64,000 nt of DNA from NCBI GenBank assembly GCA_014925825.1, contig JACGCK010000053.1, positions 124,001-188,000 on the forward strand, given 5' to 3'. This DNA comes from Pholiota molesta. Lineage: Eukaryota; Basidiomycota; Agaricomycetes; Agaricales; Strophariaceae. Both the position numbers and the translations under genes were made by a program. Of this stretch, positions 1 through 12,426 are shown piece by piece. Position 1 is the first letter of the stretch, and every line of letters begins with the position of its first letter. Under the pieces are notes generated by a model, which worked only from the letters and a program-made list of their open reading frames with translations, was not told the origin of the DNA and made no database searches.

Positions 1-149
1 CCAGCTCCCTACTTCTTGGTTTGTCGTCTTGACATAGACTGTCATTTTTTGGTGCTGACTCTTCTGATTTACTTTTGCAACGTCATTCAAATAGAGGTCT
101 GCGAGGTTTTCTAAAAACTTATAATTTGTGTCTGACCTTGAGTTTGCAG

Positions 150-789
150 CATCGTGCCTGGCAATCAACCGTCTGCCGCTGCTCTTATCAACTTCGGCCA
201 AACGACCGACCTTTCACAAAGATGGGTTGTTAACATCACTGCTGGTATGCCTATTGGTTCTTTCTTGCTATATTCATTTCCTTGAACCTCTTTTCAATTA
301 CAGGTACTACCCTTGGCTTGAACTTGCGCGACAACACTGGTATTGTTGCCCAGTCCGGTACCTTCACTACTCAAGCAAGCAGTAAGCATGGAGTGCGTAA
401 ATAAATAGCCTAAATTCTCATGTGATGCAACTAGGCGACACCTCTTGCCTGACTGGTGGTGGATCTACCACTAGTGGAAGCTCCAGCTCTGGAGGATCTA
501 CAACTTCTGCGGCGACCACCCCTCCTGCTACAACTCCTCCTACCAACACCCCTACTGCGCCCATTACCACCGCGCCTGGTACTAGGTAAGCGCCCTTTTT
601 GCGACATATATTTCGCACGCTAAAGCTACATCCAGCTCTGTAACCACTGCTGGTAGCACCGGTTCTACTACGGGGACAACCACAGCTCCGAAAACCTCCA
701 CCACTTCCTCCGCCACCGGAAATATGGCTAACGCTGGTCTTGTTGGTGCCTTCGGAATTGGAGCGGCCCTCATGGCCCTCGTATTCTGA
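150..789 (+). CDS. Kre9/Knh1-like Ser/Thr-rich GPI-anchored cell-wall protein, 3' part
   Basis: The 5' end lies outside or at the very edge of the window. Four exons are readable: 150-244, 304-381, 435-585 and 636-789, all with GT...AG introns in matching phase. The first two encode a beta-rich segment (LINFGQTTDLSQRWVVNITA, then TTLGLNLRDNTGIVAQSG) of the kind seen in the Ser-Thr-rich GPI-anchored membrane family related to Kre9/Knh1. The rest is a Ser/Thr/Gly/Pro stalk suited to O-mannosylation. The protein ends with the hydrophobic tail GLVGAFGIGAALMALVF and an immediate stop, as expected for a GPI-attachment signal. Likely role: secreted, wall- or membrane-anchored protein affecting glucan assembly. 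The family call rests on pattern, not on a database match. Confidence 0.7.
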
Positions 790-1641
790 TCGAAATTGAA
801 CTCTCGAAATGAACTCTCGCATGGAAATCTTCTTTTGCGATTACGATGGAACATTGTAACCCCCTATGCTCATCGAGTCATTGTCCTTTTCTTCCAGCCA
901 TCATTTGTCAAAGCTGACTCCTTTTGATTTTGCTTCTTCCGACCATTTACATACTGATTTTTTTATCTGTGTGCTTATCTGAACGGTCTATATGCTTGTG
1001 CTTGTCCGGTTGTTGTATGTGGGCCGTGTTCCTTCTGATGAGTACGTTACCTGATTTTGAACCTTCTTTGTAGTCTTTCTTTTACTTGGGATTTGTGCAT
1101 ACCCCTTTGCTTCCATTCGAAATGCTGATTTGTTTGTAAAGAGATCCTCAGTGCAAGTTTTGAATGAGGCAAGTCTATGCATGCAGCCGTTCCTGGGCCA
1201 GCTTCGAATACCGTTCAGACCTGGATTCACACCGATGCTTTTGCAATGTAGATATATCTGACTCCGCTTGACTAGAATTACGTCTCGATCCCATCATGCA
1301 TCCGAAAACTCTGCTAAATGACTTCAATCCTGCTTCAAGCTTCAGTCAGCATCCCTCCGAGCGCTTGCATTGGATGGATTCTCAACTCTGCTTCTGCGAT
1401 CTCTGGAGGCTCTAGCGCTTCGTCTGACTCTTGAGTGAGTCTTGACCTGTTCCAAGGAATTGAAATGAACGAGTTTTCCATGTTCCCATCCGACACTATA
1501 CGGCGATGGGATCCATCGGCTCAGTTGCGTTTAAAATCCTATAACATCTCGGACCGTTTCGATAGAATTTCTCGATGCTCTTCTCTGACCTTCCTACTCT
1601 TGGACCTTGATTTTCATTCTGTGGTATTCTAGGACATCAAA
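790..1641. other. Intergenic, no gene seen
   Basis: Downstream region of the GPI-anchored protein gene. The short open frames here lack splice continuity and resemble no protein I know. Confidence 0.5.
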
Positions 1642-2228
1642 TTGGCGCCGTCTGTTGCATGCGATGGAGTGGTCAGTCTGGAAGTTCATTCATAAGAATG
1701 CGTGGTGGAAGAATCGGGGTGCGAGTTCCATTCAAATATCAGGATGTACCAGACCTCTCCGCAACATGTCAAACTGCAATACTTCCAGGAACTCTGATGC
1801 TCAATATTCTTATTTCAATTCCATTATTGACATCTATAGTTGATGGACTTGATTCGTCCTTGACAAACGGTCAGCAATATTGTTTTGGGTCATTAACCAC
1901 CTGGTAATTCAGTATCACAGGCCTTCAGATCCTTCCCAGCTGGAAAGATTATTTTCATCAACCAGAAGGACGGCGTTTGGGTAAGGTTTCTGATTCTCTT
2001 GTGGATATAAGCGCTGATTTCATTATCCATTGGGAAATTGCCTTATAATCTCTGCACAGTTTCTCGGAACCTTACAGGCCTCCCATTTGCACCCTATATC
2101 TCCGATATATTTGGCCCCTGGTTTCTTCTCAATCAGACAATCGAATGCTCCCGAATTGGCTAAGCACCTACCTTATTTGGTCGCCGTATGCTTACTTTGG
2201 TCCATCATGCATCATAGGTCGCAATAAG
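1642..2228 (+). pseudogene. Decayed 5' part of an MFS sugar transporter (paralogue of the gene at 3274)
   Basis: Block-by-block similarity to the first exons of the intact transporter downstream. The start context TTGGCGCCG replaces ATGGCGCCG, so the start codon is lost. WWKNRG matches WWRNRG at the end of exon 1. ILISIPLLTSIVDGLDSSL matches ICLLIPLLTSVANGLDSSL. LQILPSWKDYFHQPEGRRLG matches LQLLPGWQNFFNEPQGKTLG. ISAQFLGTL...GLPFAP matches the next exon. The splice sites before this last block are degraded, a one-base shift lies inside it, and similarity ends after the equivalent of the first membrane segments. It is a truncated tandem duplicate, not a gene. Missing start, lost acceptor, frameshift and truncation all occur together, unlike the isolated single-base breaks elsewhere in the window. 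Confidence 0.8.
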
Positions 2229-3273
2229 TAGAGTGGTTAGTCGGGTATTCAATACAATAGATGACACTAGATGAAATAAAGTCTTTGGTGACATGTTGAG
2301 GTGAGAGCGCCTTGCGACCCGTTCTTCTCATATCCAGCTCGCTTACTTATTGGCAGCGGCAAGGCAGCGGGTGCTGAGCGACATACCCGGTTTGGACAGC
2401 AACGTCTGGGTCGCCGCTCGCAAGACCAGGAACTCTGAACTCGTAAATTACCATGTAACATGCAGTCGAGGTTGAGGACTTTGTACATTACTACATAGTT
2501 ACATGCAGGCCGAGGAATCAGTTCCGCAGCCCTAACGCACAAGCAATGCACAAGACCAATATACTTAAGCGTCAGAAAATCTGCTTGGGACGTCTCGGGC
2601 CTCTCGGCAGATGTTGTTGGTCAGATGAGCAGGAAAGAGATCGTCGGAAGCGGTTCAAGTGGTTTCTCTTGGTTTCTGTGGGCGGCATTTGCCGTGATGC
2701 AAAAATAATCAAACATTCAAAACGTCCGCACAACGTCCGCCTCAACAACCATTGAGTACTACTCTACAGCCTACTCTACCACCCTTGTTGATAACTTGCC
2801 TACGAATCTGAGCCTGGTGGCTTATCATTCACTTGTTCTATAACTTGTCTGTAACGTATGCACTGGCAGCGAGACTGGAAACTTAACGGAGGGGGTTTTA
2901 GAACCCTAGAAATCCTCAACTTGGATCATGTGGCGTATCAAGATGGCCCCTATAGCCATTTCGTCGGCATTTCTCTTGGAATTTCACCGGGAATCAGTTT
3001 TACTGGATATCGAATTCAATATGTGGGGTTACCAGGAACTCAGTTAGCGTGGCAGAAAACTACGCTTAGATCGTGTGTCGCTCGGACCCAAAAGCCAAAG
3101 AGACTCCACTGTTTACTTCTTACAATCCTATATTATAGAAGGGGCAATTTGGGGTATAAACCATCAATTTTCCGGTTGCTCTTTCTTTCGCCTCTCTGCC
3201 CTCACTTCTCTCTCCACTGGACGCCGTCAGACCCTGCTGTTTAGTTGCAATAATTGCTTCAAGATAGAAGTTA
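2229..3273. other. Intergenic between transporter relic and intact transporter
   Basis: Contains a 128-codon open frame at 2858-3244 with no recognisable content and no splice links. Probably the promoter and 5' leader region of the transporter. Confidence 0.5.
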
Positions 3274-5632
3274 ATGGCGCCGCCAGCAGCGGAACTGCAT
3301 TGGTCCGTGGTCAATTTCCTTCACAGAGGTCCATGGTGGAGAAATCGGGGTAGGATCCTTCAAATTTACACATTATAAACGGCCCTAATAGCAATGCTTG
3401 TTAGGTCTTCTCGTGCTCAACATTTGTCTTTTGATTCCGCTTTTGACATCTGTAGCCAATGGTCTTGATTCGTCTCTCGTGAACGGTATGTGCAACCATT
3501 CATTCTTCTGATTTTTGAACGTAACTATATCACCTAACATCTAGGTCTCCAGCTCTTACCTGGCTGGCAAAATTTCTTTAACGAACCCCAAGGGAAAACA
3601 CTAGGTAGGCGGTCAAGATCCAAGAGACTCCGAGCACCATGTTAACAATTTTCTGTTCTCTAGGTCTTATCAATTCAGCTCAATTTCTTGGAAATTTAAT
3701 TGGCCTTCCATTCACGCCATTTGCATCCGACATTCTTGGTCGCAGGGCTGCTTTATTCTGGGGTAGCCTTGTAATGTGCATGGGAATTGGCTTGCAAGCC
3801 GCTGCCAAAAATGTTTCAATGTTTATCGGTGCTCGATTTTGCAGTAAGTGGGTATTCTGTCTCGATTATTTTTTATTTAGACTTCCGCGCTAGTTGGCTT
3901 TGGTCTTTCATTCTGCCAGAACGCGGCACCACTACTCTTGTTAGAATTGTCATATCCCACGCACGTGAGTAATTGGGCTAAATCCTTGAGAACTTTGCTG
4001 ACTTCCCGATTTCTATCAGCGCGGTAGAATAACGTCCATGTTCAATGCTTTGTGGTACTTCGGTAGTATCATATCGGCATGGGTACGCATCCTTCTAAAT
4101 CCCAGACCATCCTATTGATCGTCCGGATCAGGTGTGCTTTGGGGCTTACCGCGCTGCGGGGGCGAATCAATGGTCATGGCGGGTACCAACTCTCGTTCAA
4201 GCCATTTGTCCTGTTGTGCAGATTTTTTCTATCTGGTTTATACCGGAATCACCACGATGGCTGGTGTCTAAAGGAATGGTAAGCAAACAATATTTGGTAC
4301 TCTTTACGCCCATGATTACTGAACAACGATCGTAGGAATCCAGAGCGGTCGCAGTGCTTGCGAAGTACCACGCCAATGGTGGCGACGAAAGGGACCCCCT
4401 TGTGACGTTCGAAATGGCTCAAATCCGACATGCCATCCGAATTGAAGAGGATATCAATAAAAGTACATCGTTTTGGTCCCTCTTTTCTGTACCTGGGAAT
4501 AGGAAGCGAATGCGCATTATCATGGCACTTGCTGTCTTCTCACAGTGGAGGTATGACCTTTTTTTTGGGGGGGGGGCGTTCATGCATGCTTACTATATTA
4601 CCTTAGTGGCAATGGTTTGGTTTCATACTACATCGACATCGTCTTAAATGGGGTCGGTATTACAGATACCCAAACCAAGACAGTCATCAATGGGTGCCTT
4701 CAAGTGCGTTGTTCGATTTATTCTTACTCAAACAAGAATAGCTAATCCTTGTGACTTGTCCAGATATTCAATTTTGTCATTGCGATTGTTGCTGCCATGT
4801 TGACTGATGTCGCCGGTCGCCGTCCGCTCTTCATTGTATCCAACTCTGGAATGCTCATAAGTATGCTAATACATTATCATTGAAATCGGCCTTTCTAACC
4901 AAACTTCTGTTAGCATTTACCGTATGGACTGTGACAACTGCTCTTTACAACACAAAACACAACGTCGCCGCTGCGAAGGCCACAATTCCTCTCATTTTCC
5001 TATTTTTCTTCTTTTACGACCTTGCATATACACCCTTGATTATAGCGTATTCTCTAGAAATCCTGCCATTCCGTGTTCGTGCAAAAGGCTTCGCAGTCAT
5101 GGTGTGTTTAAGTGTCTGACAATACCGGAGAAATTCTTCACTCAAATCATTTTCTAGAATATCACCATCAATGCCACTATTGCTTTCAACCAGTTTGTAA
5201 ACCCATGGGCGCTCCAAGCTATCTCATGGTGGTACTATGTGGTGTATTGCGGCTGGTTGATTTTTGAGCTCGTCTTTGTTGTCTTCTTTATTGTCGAGAC
5301 CAAGGGTAAGCTTCACATTCTTCAATGCGAAATTCGGATCTCTCATCAGCTGCATAGGACGAACACTGGAAGAAACCGCCGCTCTTTTCGACGGTGATGA
5401 ACAGCCTTTAGATCTCATCGCTATGGGTGGTGTGGCTGCAGATATGAGCATGAGACTCAGCCGAGGTGTCATCAGTGAGCCCCGTCGTGAGCGCGATCGC
5501 GATAACGAGTACGGAGCCAACCAGATCAGATCACACGAAAAGCAAGGGGAATACTATGAGGTGAAAAGACAATACCGCGACTCTGCCTCAGCGTCGGCCT
5601 CTAGTACAGATTTTCATGCACGAGCATTGTAG
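3274..5632 (+). CDS. MFS sugar transporter (hexose/lactose-permease type)
   Basis: Thirteen exons: 3274-3349, 3405-3485, 3545-3604, 3664-3843, 3894-3964, 4020-4082, 4132-4278, 4336-4550, 4607-4703, 4764-4860, 4914-5101, 5158-5305 and 5358-5632. They sum to 565 codons plus stop with every phase consistent. Sugar-porter signatures appear in order: the loop motif SDILGRRAALFWGS, PESPRWLVSKGM before the central loop, DVAGRRPLFI, PFRVRAKGFA, and the exit motif VETKGRTLEETAALF. Twelve hydrophobic segments fit the open stretches. The soluble tail ends in Ser/Ala-rich sequence. Family knowledge: a proton symporter or facilitator for hexose or disaccharide in the plasma membrane; the substrate cannot be read from sequence. 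The start is the first ATG in phase and aligns with the decayed copy upstream. No frame breaks. Confidence 0.93.
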
Positions 5633-6774
5633 GATTTCATACACATTTCTGTAGTTTTAAGCATGTACACCACATCACCACGAACATCGAATATTCAAAA
5701 GCTTATTCAAGTGTATATTCACTTTCTTGACGGCTGAGGCGTTGTAGAATATGTTCCCTGGTTCTTTTCCACTGGGTTACTCAAATTTCTCCGCGATTAT
5801 TGCGCTGGCTGTATCGATGGAATTTCTGAATCGGAACAAAAAGTGGGTTGACACAATGCTCCGAAGTTATAAGTACCACAAGTATGCACTCGGGTTGTTT
5901 TTGCTTTTTTGCGTCTAGACCCATCCCAGATTTACCGGAAAAAGTTATGCGCATGTACGTGTAACGTTAACGGGTCCGAACTCAACAATAAGGTTGATTT
6001 GGCTTCCTGGTAGATGATAGACTAAGATATACTTCTCGAGTCTATACACGATTGGTCTTTTCAGATCCCATCAAACGACCCTTCAGCGTCCGAAAGGATG
6101 CCATCCCGTAAGTCCTGCTGATGGCTCGGCCCTCCGCCGCAATGGAGTACAATATCTGAATATAATTTGAAGGGTCTTGCCAAACTAGAGGCAAACAGCC
6201 CTCTTGAGGCGAGAAAATCGTAGACATGATGCTTGCCGAGAGCGGCCGGATTAATGCCGTTGACGCGTTTGTGACGCGCAGGCGCCAAACATCTCAGTCC
6301 GGCACGCAAGCGCGTCACATTGGACGAGCGAAGTTTACACGCAAAAAATGCGCTACATGTGCGCTCCAAAGTTTGTACGGTACACGGCATACATAGCAGG
6401 CATATTTTTCTTATGGTGAGAGTAGAGATACAGTGGGGGGATAAGGTATATTCTGCTGACTCGGGTTATGGGAATACTGACAAATAAATCTGGTACCTAA
6501 ACGGGATTGTCGGATGCATGGGAATGCGGCATGTCAATGGCACGGGCGGCAAGCACGGCTCGTGATGGGATCAAGGGTTGAGGACCCTTTCGTCCTAATT
6601 TGGGCCAATTTGATGGGATCTTAAAAGACCAATCGACTGTAACCTCTATACTTCTCTGTCATATTGAGGGTACTTGTGGGCGAGTTGGACACACTTATAG
6701 AAAGATGAATCACGAAATTGCCATGTGCACATAGGACCAAATTGAATAGTTGTGGCAGATTCCAGCAGATTCCC
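5633..6774. other. Intergenic between convergent transporter and amylase genes
   Basis: Shared 3' region. A 109-codon minus frame (6061-6390) has no similarity I recognise and no splice support. Confidence 0.5.
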
Positions 6775-9446
6775 TCAACCCTGTTCCTCCAACTTCGTCC
6801 AAACCTGCACGTTATTTGCAAAACAGGAAAATGTTCCCCAGCCTGAAGCATCGATCTGAACGCGTCCATGCTGCGTCATAAGGCTCCGATACGTTTTTCC
6901 CGCGTTTTCCTGCAAGAAGTGGAGGGTGGGTGAGATTCCCCAAACTTGGACCAATTACTCGAATTGAAGAACACGTACAATCCCGACGTTCATACGAAGT
7001 TCATGAATATATGTGCTGGGGCTATGCGAAGCATCGTACGTCAATACAGAGACCGCTCGGCATGAGACAGGATGGTTTTTACCCGTCCTCCTTGTTGCTG
7101 AGAATCACTGCGCAGCCTTGATGTGTGGCATCGCCTCTTCGCACGAAGCCGATGCAGTTTGAATGGTGGAAATAATCTTCAGTTGGCCCATATGCGAAGT
7201 TCTTTCGAGCTTGCATCAGCAACGTTATATTACGCGCTATGTTCTCATTGTAAGCCTCTTTATTTGGGTACAAGTCCCCATAGTATACGCATCTATGGAG
7301 TCAATAGTATTTAGTGCTGATCAAGGAATAAGCACAAGGGCACGTACGGATGCCCATGGCCCCGAAGTAATATGATTGCGTAGGCCTGGACCTTGAAGTT
7401 ATCACCTACCTACACAACAGATATGTAAATTGAACGCGGGCCTGAAAATAAATGGAGTATCAGACTCACCCAACTTTCGAGGGACCTGCCTTCGCCCTAA
7501 TCGACATCTTGAATCATTAGCGGTAGATCCTTAATTGCCAGACGAAGAGGAACTTGCCGTGCTAAACGTGGGGAAAGTGGGGAAATAAGGCTTGTGATCG
7601 GGAGAACGCATCACGAAATGCAGATGTAGCGACAAGGCACTCACTCGTGATTATCCACAAATGTAACGGCGTCGTTTGGTTTCGCCTGGACGATTGTATC
7701 CTGGAGAATCTTTCTGAGATCATATCGCGATCGTTGCGTACTCGCATGATTCAAGTTCATATGCAAGGGAACGTCGAAAAAGGCAGCCTGTCGCAACCGA
7801 AACGCAATGAAAATAGGTCGGAAATTTATCGGAGTATAGAGCCTTACTTCGCCTTTAAATGCTTGCATGTAGGGAAAGATCAGTTTGAAGCTAGAAAAAG
7901 GTTCAACGACGAAATTTTGACTGAATAAAAATACCACGAACCTTCCTGACCAGTATTCCGCTAAACGAGCGGCAGGTAAGCAAAGTGATCGCTGGCCTGA
8001 GAGGTACTGGGTATTGAACTCACCAACCACGAACATCGACTTGCTTCCTATCGCCCGACGGACCTCTTGAATCTGCCGATCCCAATTAGACATGTCATGG
8101 CCAAAAGATTCTGAATAGATAAACTTACCCATTGAACCATAAATTTGCGGTCAATGTGCTTAATGGCGTCAAGTCGGAAACCAGTTGCTCCAGTAGTCTG
8201 ATCAACCTCTTAGAGCGGAATCGAGGTTAAGTATTTAACCAAGGACGCACTTCCAATATCCATTTACCCCAGGACAGAAGGTCTTCCTGTACTTCGGGAT
8301 GTCTATGGTCTATCTGCTCATGTTTGTCAAAACTTGACATGATGGCTACAATCGATTTGAAAAACTTACATCTACTCCGAGCAAGAAATCATAATTTCCA
8401 AGCTCTGGATCGACATTGCGGGACCATCCTTTCCGACCTTGTTCGGCGATGCGATATATCGCTTTTGTGCGTGTAGTCTGATCCCAATCGACACCTTAAA
8501 AGAGGAATTGGGGGTTTAGATTTAGAAACATCACGTTGAGAAGTACCAGTGAAATGTCCATGATTCCAACGCATAGCACTGTACTGGGAGGAGATTTGAG
8601 TACATATAGGTAGCATATTTCATCGAACTAACTTTTTCGCCTCGTCCTGGATATTCAAACGCCGTCCATCCCTATGGGCAAAATTTAGTGAACGTTGTAG
8701 AACATATGAAGCAGTTATGCGAACTTGTATTTGCCTAGCTGGTCCAGCATCTCTTAGTCGATTATCTTCTTGCACAGGCACTGCCCGGAACGTTTCTGTT
8801 CGATCACCACCTAATTTGTGCTGGAGTTTACAGAGGGTGGAATGAGATGAAGGATCAAAATAGAGAAGGATCAAGCAATATCTTACGTTGAGAACAGCAT
8901 CTATCAGAATATCGATTCCATGCTCCTTAGCGACTTTGCAGGCCTGTAAGAACTCGTCCCGAGTACCCCATCTTGTTCGAATGCTTCCTTTTTGATCAAA
9001 CTCGCCCAAATCCCACTAAAGTATGGTTAGGATAGGATATCAAGACACTGGAAAGGTGACATACGAGGTCGTAGGCATCATATCCTCTTCCTGTCTATTG
9101 GGACTAAGGAAGGGTTGGGTCATGAACACTATTGTATACGCACTTGTTCAGCGGCTTTGTTTGGAGGTGGAAGCCATACTTGGGTCACTCCTAACTCTGC
9201 CAAGTGAGGTACTTCAGTTTCGAAGTGCTTCCACCAACTCAGGCTTTCGTGCAAGCAATCCCAAGTGAAGAATTGGAACTAAATACCAATACTCTCGTTA
9301 ACTAGCTGAAAGAGAGCCCCAAACTACTAGATACTCACCATTAGCGGGTTAGCATCGTTTCCCTCTGGACCAAGGCGCATGTAGAGAAGGGGGGATGGAT
9401 GACTTGTAAAAAGCCCGGAAATCCATAACTTGAGTTTAGTGAACAT
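6775..9446 (-). CDS. Intracellular alpha-amylase, GH13 (subfamily 5 type)
   Basis: Twenty exons on the minus strand, from ATG at 9446-9444 to TGA at 6777-6775, give 521 residues with all phases consistent. Main exons: 9446-9339, 9278-9144, 9094-9065, 9015-8887, 8820-8725, 8671-8633, 8583-8547, 8494-8370, 8313-8251, 8197-8129, 8072-8024, 7960-7942, 7890-7848, 7787-7645, 7561-7558, 7496-7470, 7409-7348, 7292-7083, 7021-6979 and 6909-6775. All GH13 regions are present: IDAVLNH (region I), GFRLDAIKHI with the nucleophile Asp (II), VVAEYW with the acid/base Glu (III) and FVDNHD (IV). No signal peptide is seen, matching fungal cytoplasmic GH13_5 enzymes, which are linked to alpha-1,3-glucan or glycogen metabolism rather than external starch. 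The last Asp of region IV depends on a 4-nt exon (7558-7561) followed by a GC-AG intron. Confidence 0.92.
7558..7561 (-). other. Predicted 4-nt micro-exon of the alpha-amylase gene
   Basis: Minus-strand CACG between a TTTAG acceptor and a GCAAGT donor. It completes the region IV Asp codon (GA from the previous exon plus C) and adds one Thr codon. Without it the sequence from 7645 to 7496 is out of frame and hits a stop. Inference from phase and motif alignment only. Confidence 0.7.
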
Positions 9447-10595
9447 GGCACGCTTGAAGCTTGAAGTCTTGATGAGGTTTCAGAAGATATAAGATGTGGT
9501 AAAGGGCTGAGTGTGTTATTACGAGCTTGAACTAATTGGCACAAAGGCGTGGGGTTGTTACATACAAAATAGATCATTCGGGCTCATTTGGACGATGCAT
9601 TATTACAAGCCAACAATAAGCGGCAAGCCAATGACATTCGCAATCCGTCTAGACTCCGTTGAGGTTTCGCAAATCACGAAAAGGTGATAACAAAAGACCC
9701 TCTGGCGTTGATATTGAGTAAAAGATCTGGTCATCGTGCGACGTGCATCATGCATGGGAAACGATATACGGAATGCACGTGACCGTGGAGGAGGCTTTGT
9801 CCCTATAAAAAGCCGAAGTTTTCGTTCTTGCTCTATGAAAGTTCCCACCACAGCGCTCCCTCGTTTCCTGTTGGCGTTCTGCTTCACAATGAGACATGGA
9901 CATGGCGCATTCATTCTGAACAGCTGGTGGGGAGACCGAAAAGCCTCCTTAATCGCTCTGATCACGCTACAATCTACGTAGAGAGGAGTTTCATGATGAT
10001 GGCGACACCTTCCCTCCTTCCCGACTTTGTTTTTCGAGTACACAGTTGTTTAGGCATCCAATTGAATATTATGCATGCCGTTGATTCACTTGATGTGTGT
10101 TCTCGGGCCAGTCGGTCGCCTGTAACATGTAACTCTTGAACAAATTTGAATTGCACTCAAATTGCACTGAAAATTTTGTCTGTACTTCTGGCAGTGGTAC
10201 ATAAATTACAGCGACATGTCTCGTCATGATGTCAGATTCACCTATATTGTTAATTTTGAATGGTCTATTTTGATAGCGAACGTTTGAACTGTGAGAACTG
10301 GGAAAGTTGGAACGAAAATGTTGTCACAGTGTTGGTTTGCTCAAAAGCGCCTGGCATCGTTGAACGCTGGGCGCTTGAGCAATGGTGAAGAACTGTGTTC
10401 TGAGCGTCCTGGATGATCGTTGGATTCGGAAACACAGCGCCGACGCTAGAGCAGGTTGAAAACTTGGAATGGGGTTCGGAAATTGCGTCGGAGTTATTCG
10501 GTGCATATCGGCCGGCTGTGACTCGGTCAATGATTCAAAATGGGTGCAGGAAAAGTTGCGGACGAATTCAACTGGCTTCTCGTCTTACCACCACC
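9447..10595. other. Divergent promoter region of amylase and ILV5
   Basis: Both flanking genes point away from this stretch. A 48-codon frame at 9835 starting MKVPTTALPRFLLAFCF follows a TATAAAA near 9803, but nothing else supports it as a gene. The ILV5 start sits in a strong context, CACCATGGC. Confidence 0.5.
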
Positions 10596-12093
10596 ATGGC
10601 CTCCTTTGCTCGCGCTGCCTCGACGTCTCTCCGTGCTGCCTCCCGTCGTGCACCTAGTGCACTGGCTGCCGCGGCCCCCAAGGCCTCTTACTCTCTCTTT
10701 GCCAGAGCCGCTGCTGCCAAGGTTGCACACTCAACCCCTGCTCTGGTGAGTCGCGCTGTCCAACCAGGTCGGGCAGAGCAATTTTACTGAGTATTCAACA
10801 GGGAGCGCGTGGCGTCAAGACTCTTGATTTTGCCGGAACCAAGGAGGTCGTCTACGAGCGCAGCGACTGGCCCCTAGCTAAACTCCAGGACTACTTCAAG
10901 AACGACACTCTTGCCCTCATCGGCTATGGTTCGCAAGGCCATGGCCAGGGTTTGAACGCTCGTGACAATGGTCTCAACGTCATTGTTGGTGTCCGTGAGG
11001 GTGGCGAGAGCTGGAGGCAAGCCATTGAAGACGGCTGGGTACCCTACGAGACCCTCTTCCCCATCGAGGATGCCATCAAGAAGGGTACTATCATCATGAA
11101 CCTCTTGTCCGACGCTGCTCAGTCTCAAACGTGGCCCACTATTGCCCCCCTCATCACCAAGGGCAAGACCCTCTACTTCTCTCACGGTTTCTCCGTTGTA
11201 TTCAAGGATGACACCCACGTCGTCCCCCCTAAGGATGTTGATGTCATTCTAGTTGCCCCCAAAGGCTCCGGCCGAACTGTCCGCACTCTTTTCAAGGAGG
11301 GTCGTGGTATCAATTCCTCCATTGCCGTCTGGCAAGACGTTTCTGGCCAGGCTAAGGAGAAGGCTATTGCTCTTGGCGTCGCCGTTGGCTCTGGTTATAT
11401 GTACGAGACCACCTTCGAGAAGGAAGTGTACTCCGATCTCTACGGCGAGCGTGGTGTCGTAAGTTCTTCGTAATTTTCGCGTTTGACACGTCACTGACGC
11501 GTCTGTTCGCTTTACTAGCTCATGGGAGGAATTCGTACGTTCATTCGCGCGTAATTATTATTATTTGATCTAATTTTTCTTCCTTAGAGGGAATGTTCTT
11601 GGCTCAATACCAAGTGCTCCGCAAGAACGGCCACAGCCCATCAGAAGCCTTCAACGAGACCGTTGAGGAGGCCACTCAGTCCCTCTACCCCCTGATCGGT
11701 GCCAAGGGGTATGTTACTCCTAATTTTGACGTGCCTATGGTTTACTCACAACTTTGACAGAATGGACTACATGTACAATGCCTGTTCCACCACTGCCCGT
11801 CGCGGAGCCCTTGATTGGGCCCCTATCTTCGAGAAGGCCAACCTCCCTGTGTTCGAGGCTCTCTACAAGAGCGTGAAGGACGGAACAGAAACTCGCAAAT
11901 CTTTGGAGTACAACGGTCGCTCTACCTACCGTGAGGACCTCCAGAAGGAGCTTGATGAAATCAACAACCAAGAGATCTGGAGAGCTGGTGCGTTTTTCCT
12001 GAATTTAGCACAGTTGTGGTATTTTGTATTGACGACCTTACAGGCAAGGTTGTGCGGTCGCTGCGTCCCGATTACAAGCCTGAATCGGAGTAA
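10596..12093 (+). CDS. ILV5: Ketol-acid reductoisomerase, mitochondrial
   Basis: Second step of valine, isoleucine and leucine synthesis: NADPH- and Mg-dependent isomeroreduction of acetolactate or acetohydroxybutyrate in the mitochondrion. Six exons (10596-10745, 10802-11458, 11519-11534, 11588-11708, 11761-11987, 12044-12093) encode 406 residues, close to the 395 of yeast Ilv5. The N-terminus, rich in Ala, Arg and Ser without acidic residues, is a typical matrix-targeting presequence. The NADPH site is IGYGSQGHGQGLNARDNG. SHGF and DLYGERGVLMGGI carry the metal-binding region. ACSTTARRGALDW and the C-terminal helices close the knotted domain. Exon 3 is only 16 nt, and codon usage is strongly biased toward C-ending codons, suggesting high expression. 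No frame breaks. Confidence 0.96.
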
Positions 12094-12426
12094 ATGATGA
12101 TTGGAATATGTTCATTCAAAAGTACCTAACAGTACAGGACCGTATCTATCAGCACATCTGTGCACGCTCACTTTGTAATAATATATATACCAGCTATTTC
12201 ATTCTCATCTGTTTGGCTACATATTTCCTGGCTATCTCCTGTTATATAGACTTACATTTTTTCCTGTCGAATTACATTTGTTTTTCTGGATGTTAGTATG
12301 ACGCGGTGCCGAAAAAGGCAAGATAGCACTTGAATGCAGTTGACTTGATTCGATCATCTCTGAAAAACTCTTCAACGACGAATCCATGAACTCTCCCTAA
12401 CTAAACGTGTCTTACTTCCTACAATC
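12094..12426. other. Spacer between ILV5 and VPS34
   Basis: Contains the 3' region of ILV5 (T-rich with ATATATATA near 12180) and the VPS34 promoter. No gene seen. Confidence 0.6.

Noticed and set aside
2858..3244. 128-codon plus-strand open frame upstream of the transporter
   Set aside because: No family resemblance, no signal or repeats, and it overlaps the likely promoter and leader of the transporter.
6061..6390. 109-codon minus-strand open frame between transporter and amylase
   Set aside because: Composition is non-protein-like, there are no splice partners, and it lies in the shared 3' region.
9736..10139. Overlapping plus and minus frames before ILV5, including a signal-peptide-like MKVPTTALPRFLLAFCF
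   Set aside because: Only a 48-codon frame with no mature domain; a nearby TATA-like word is not enough.
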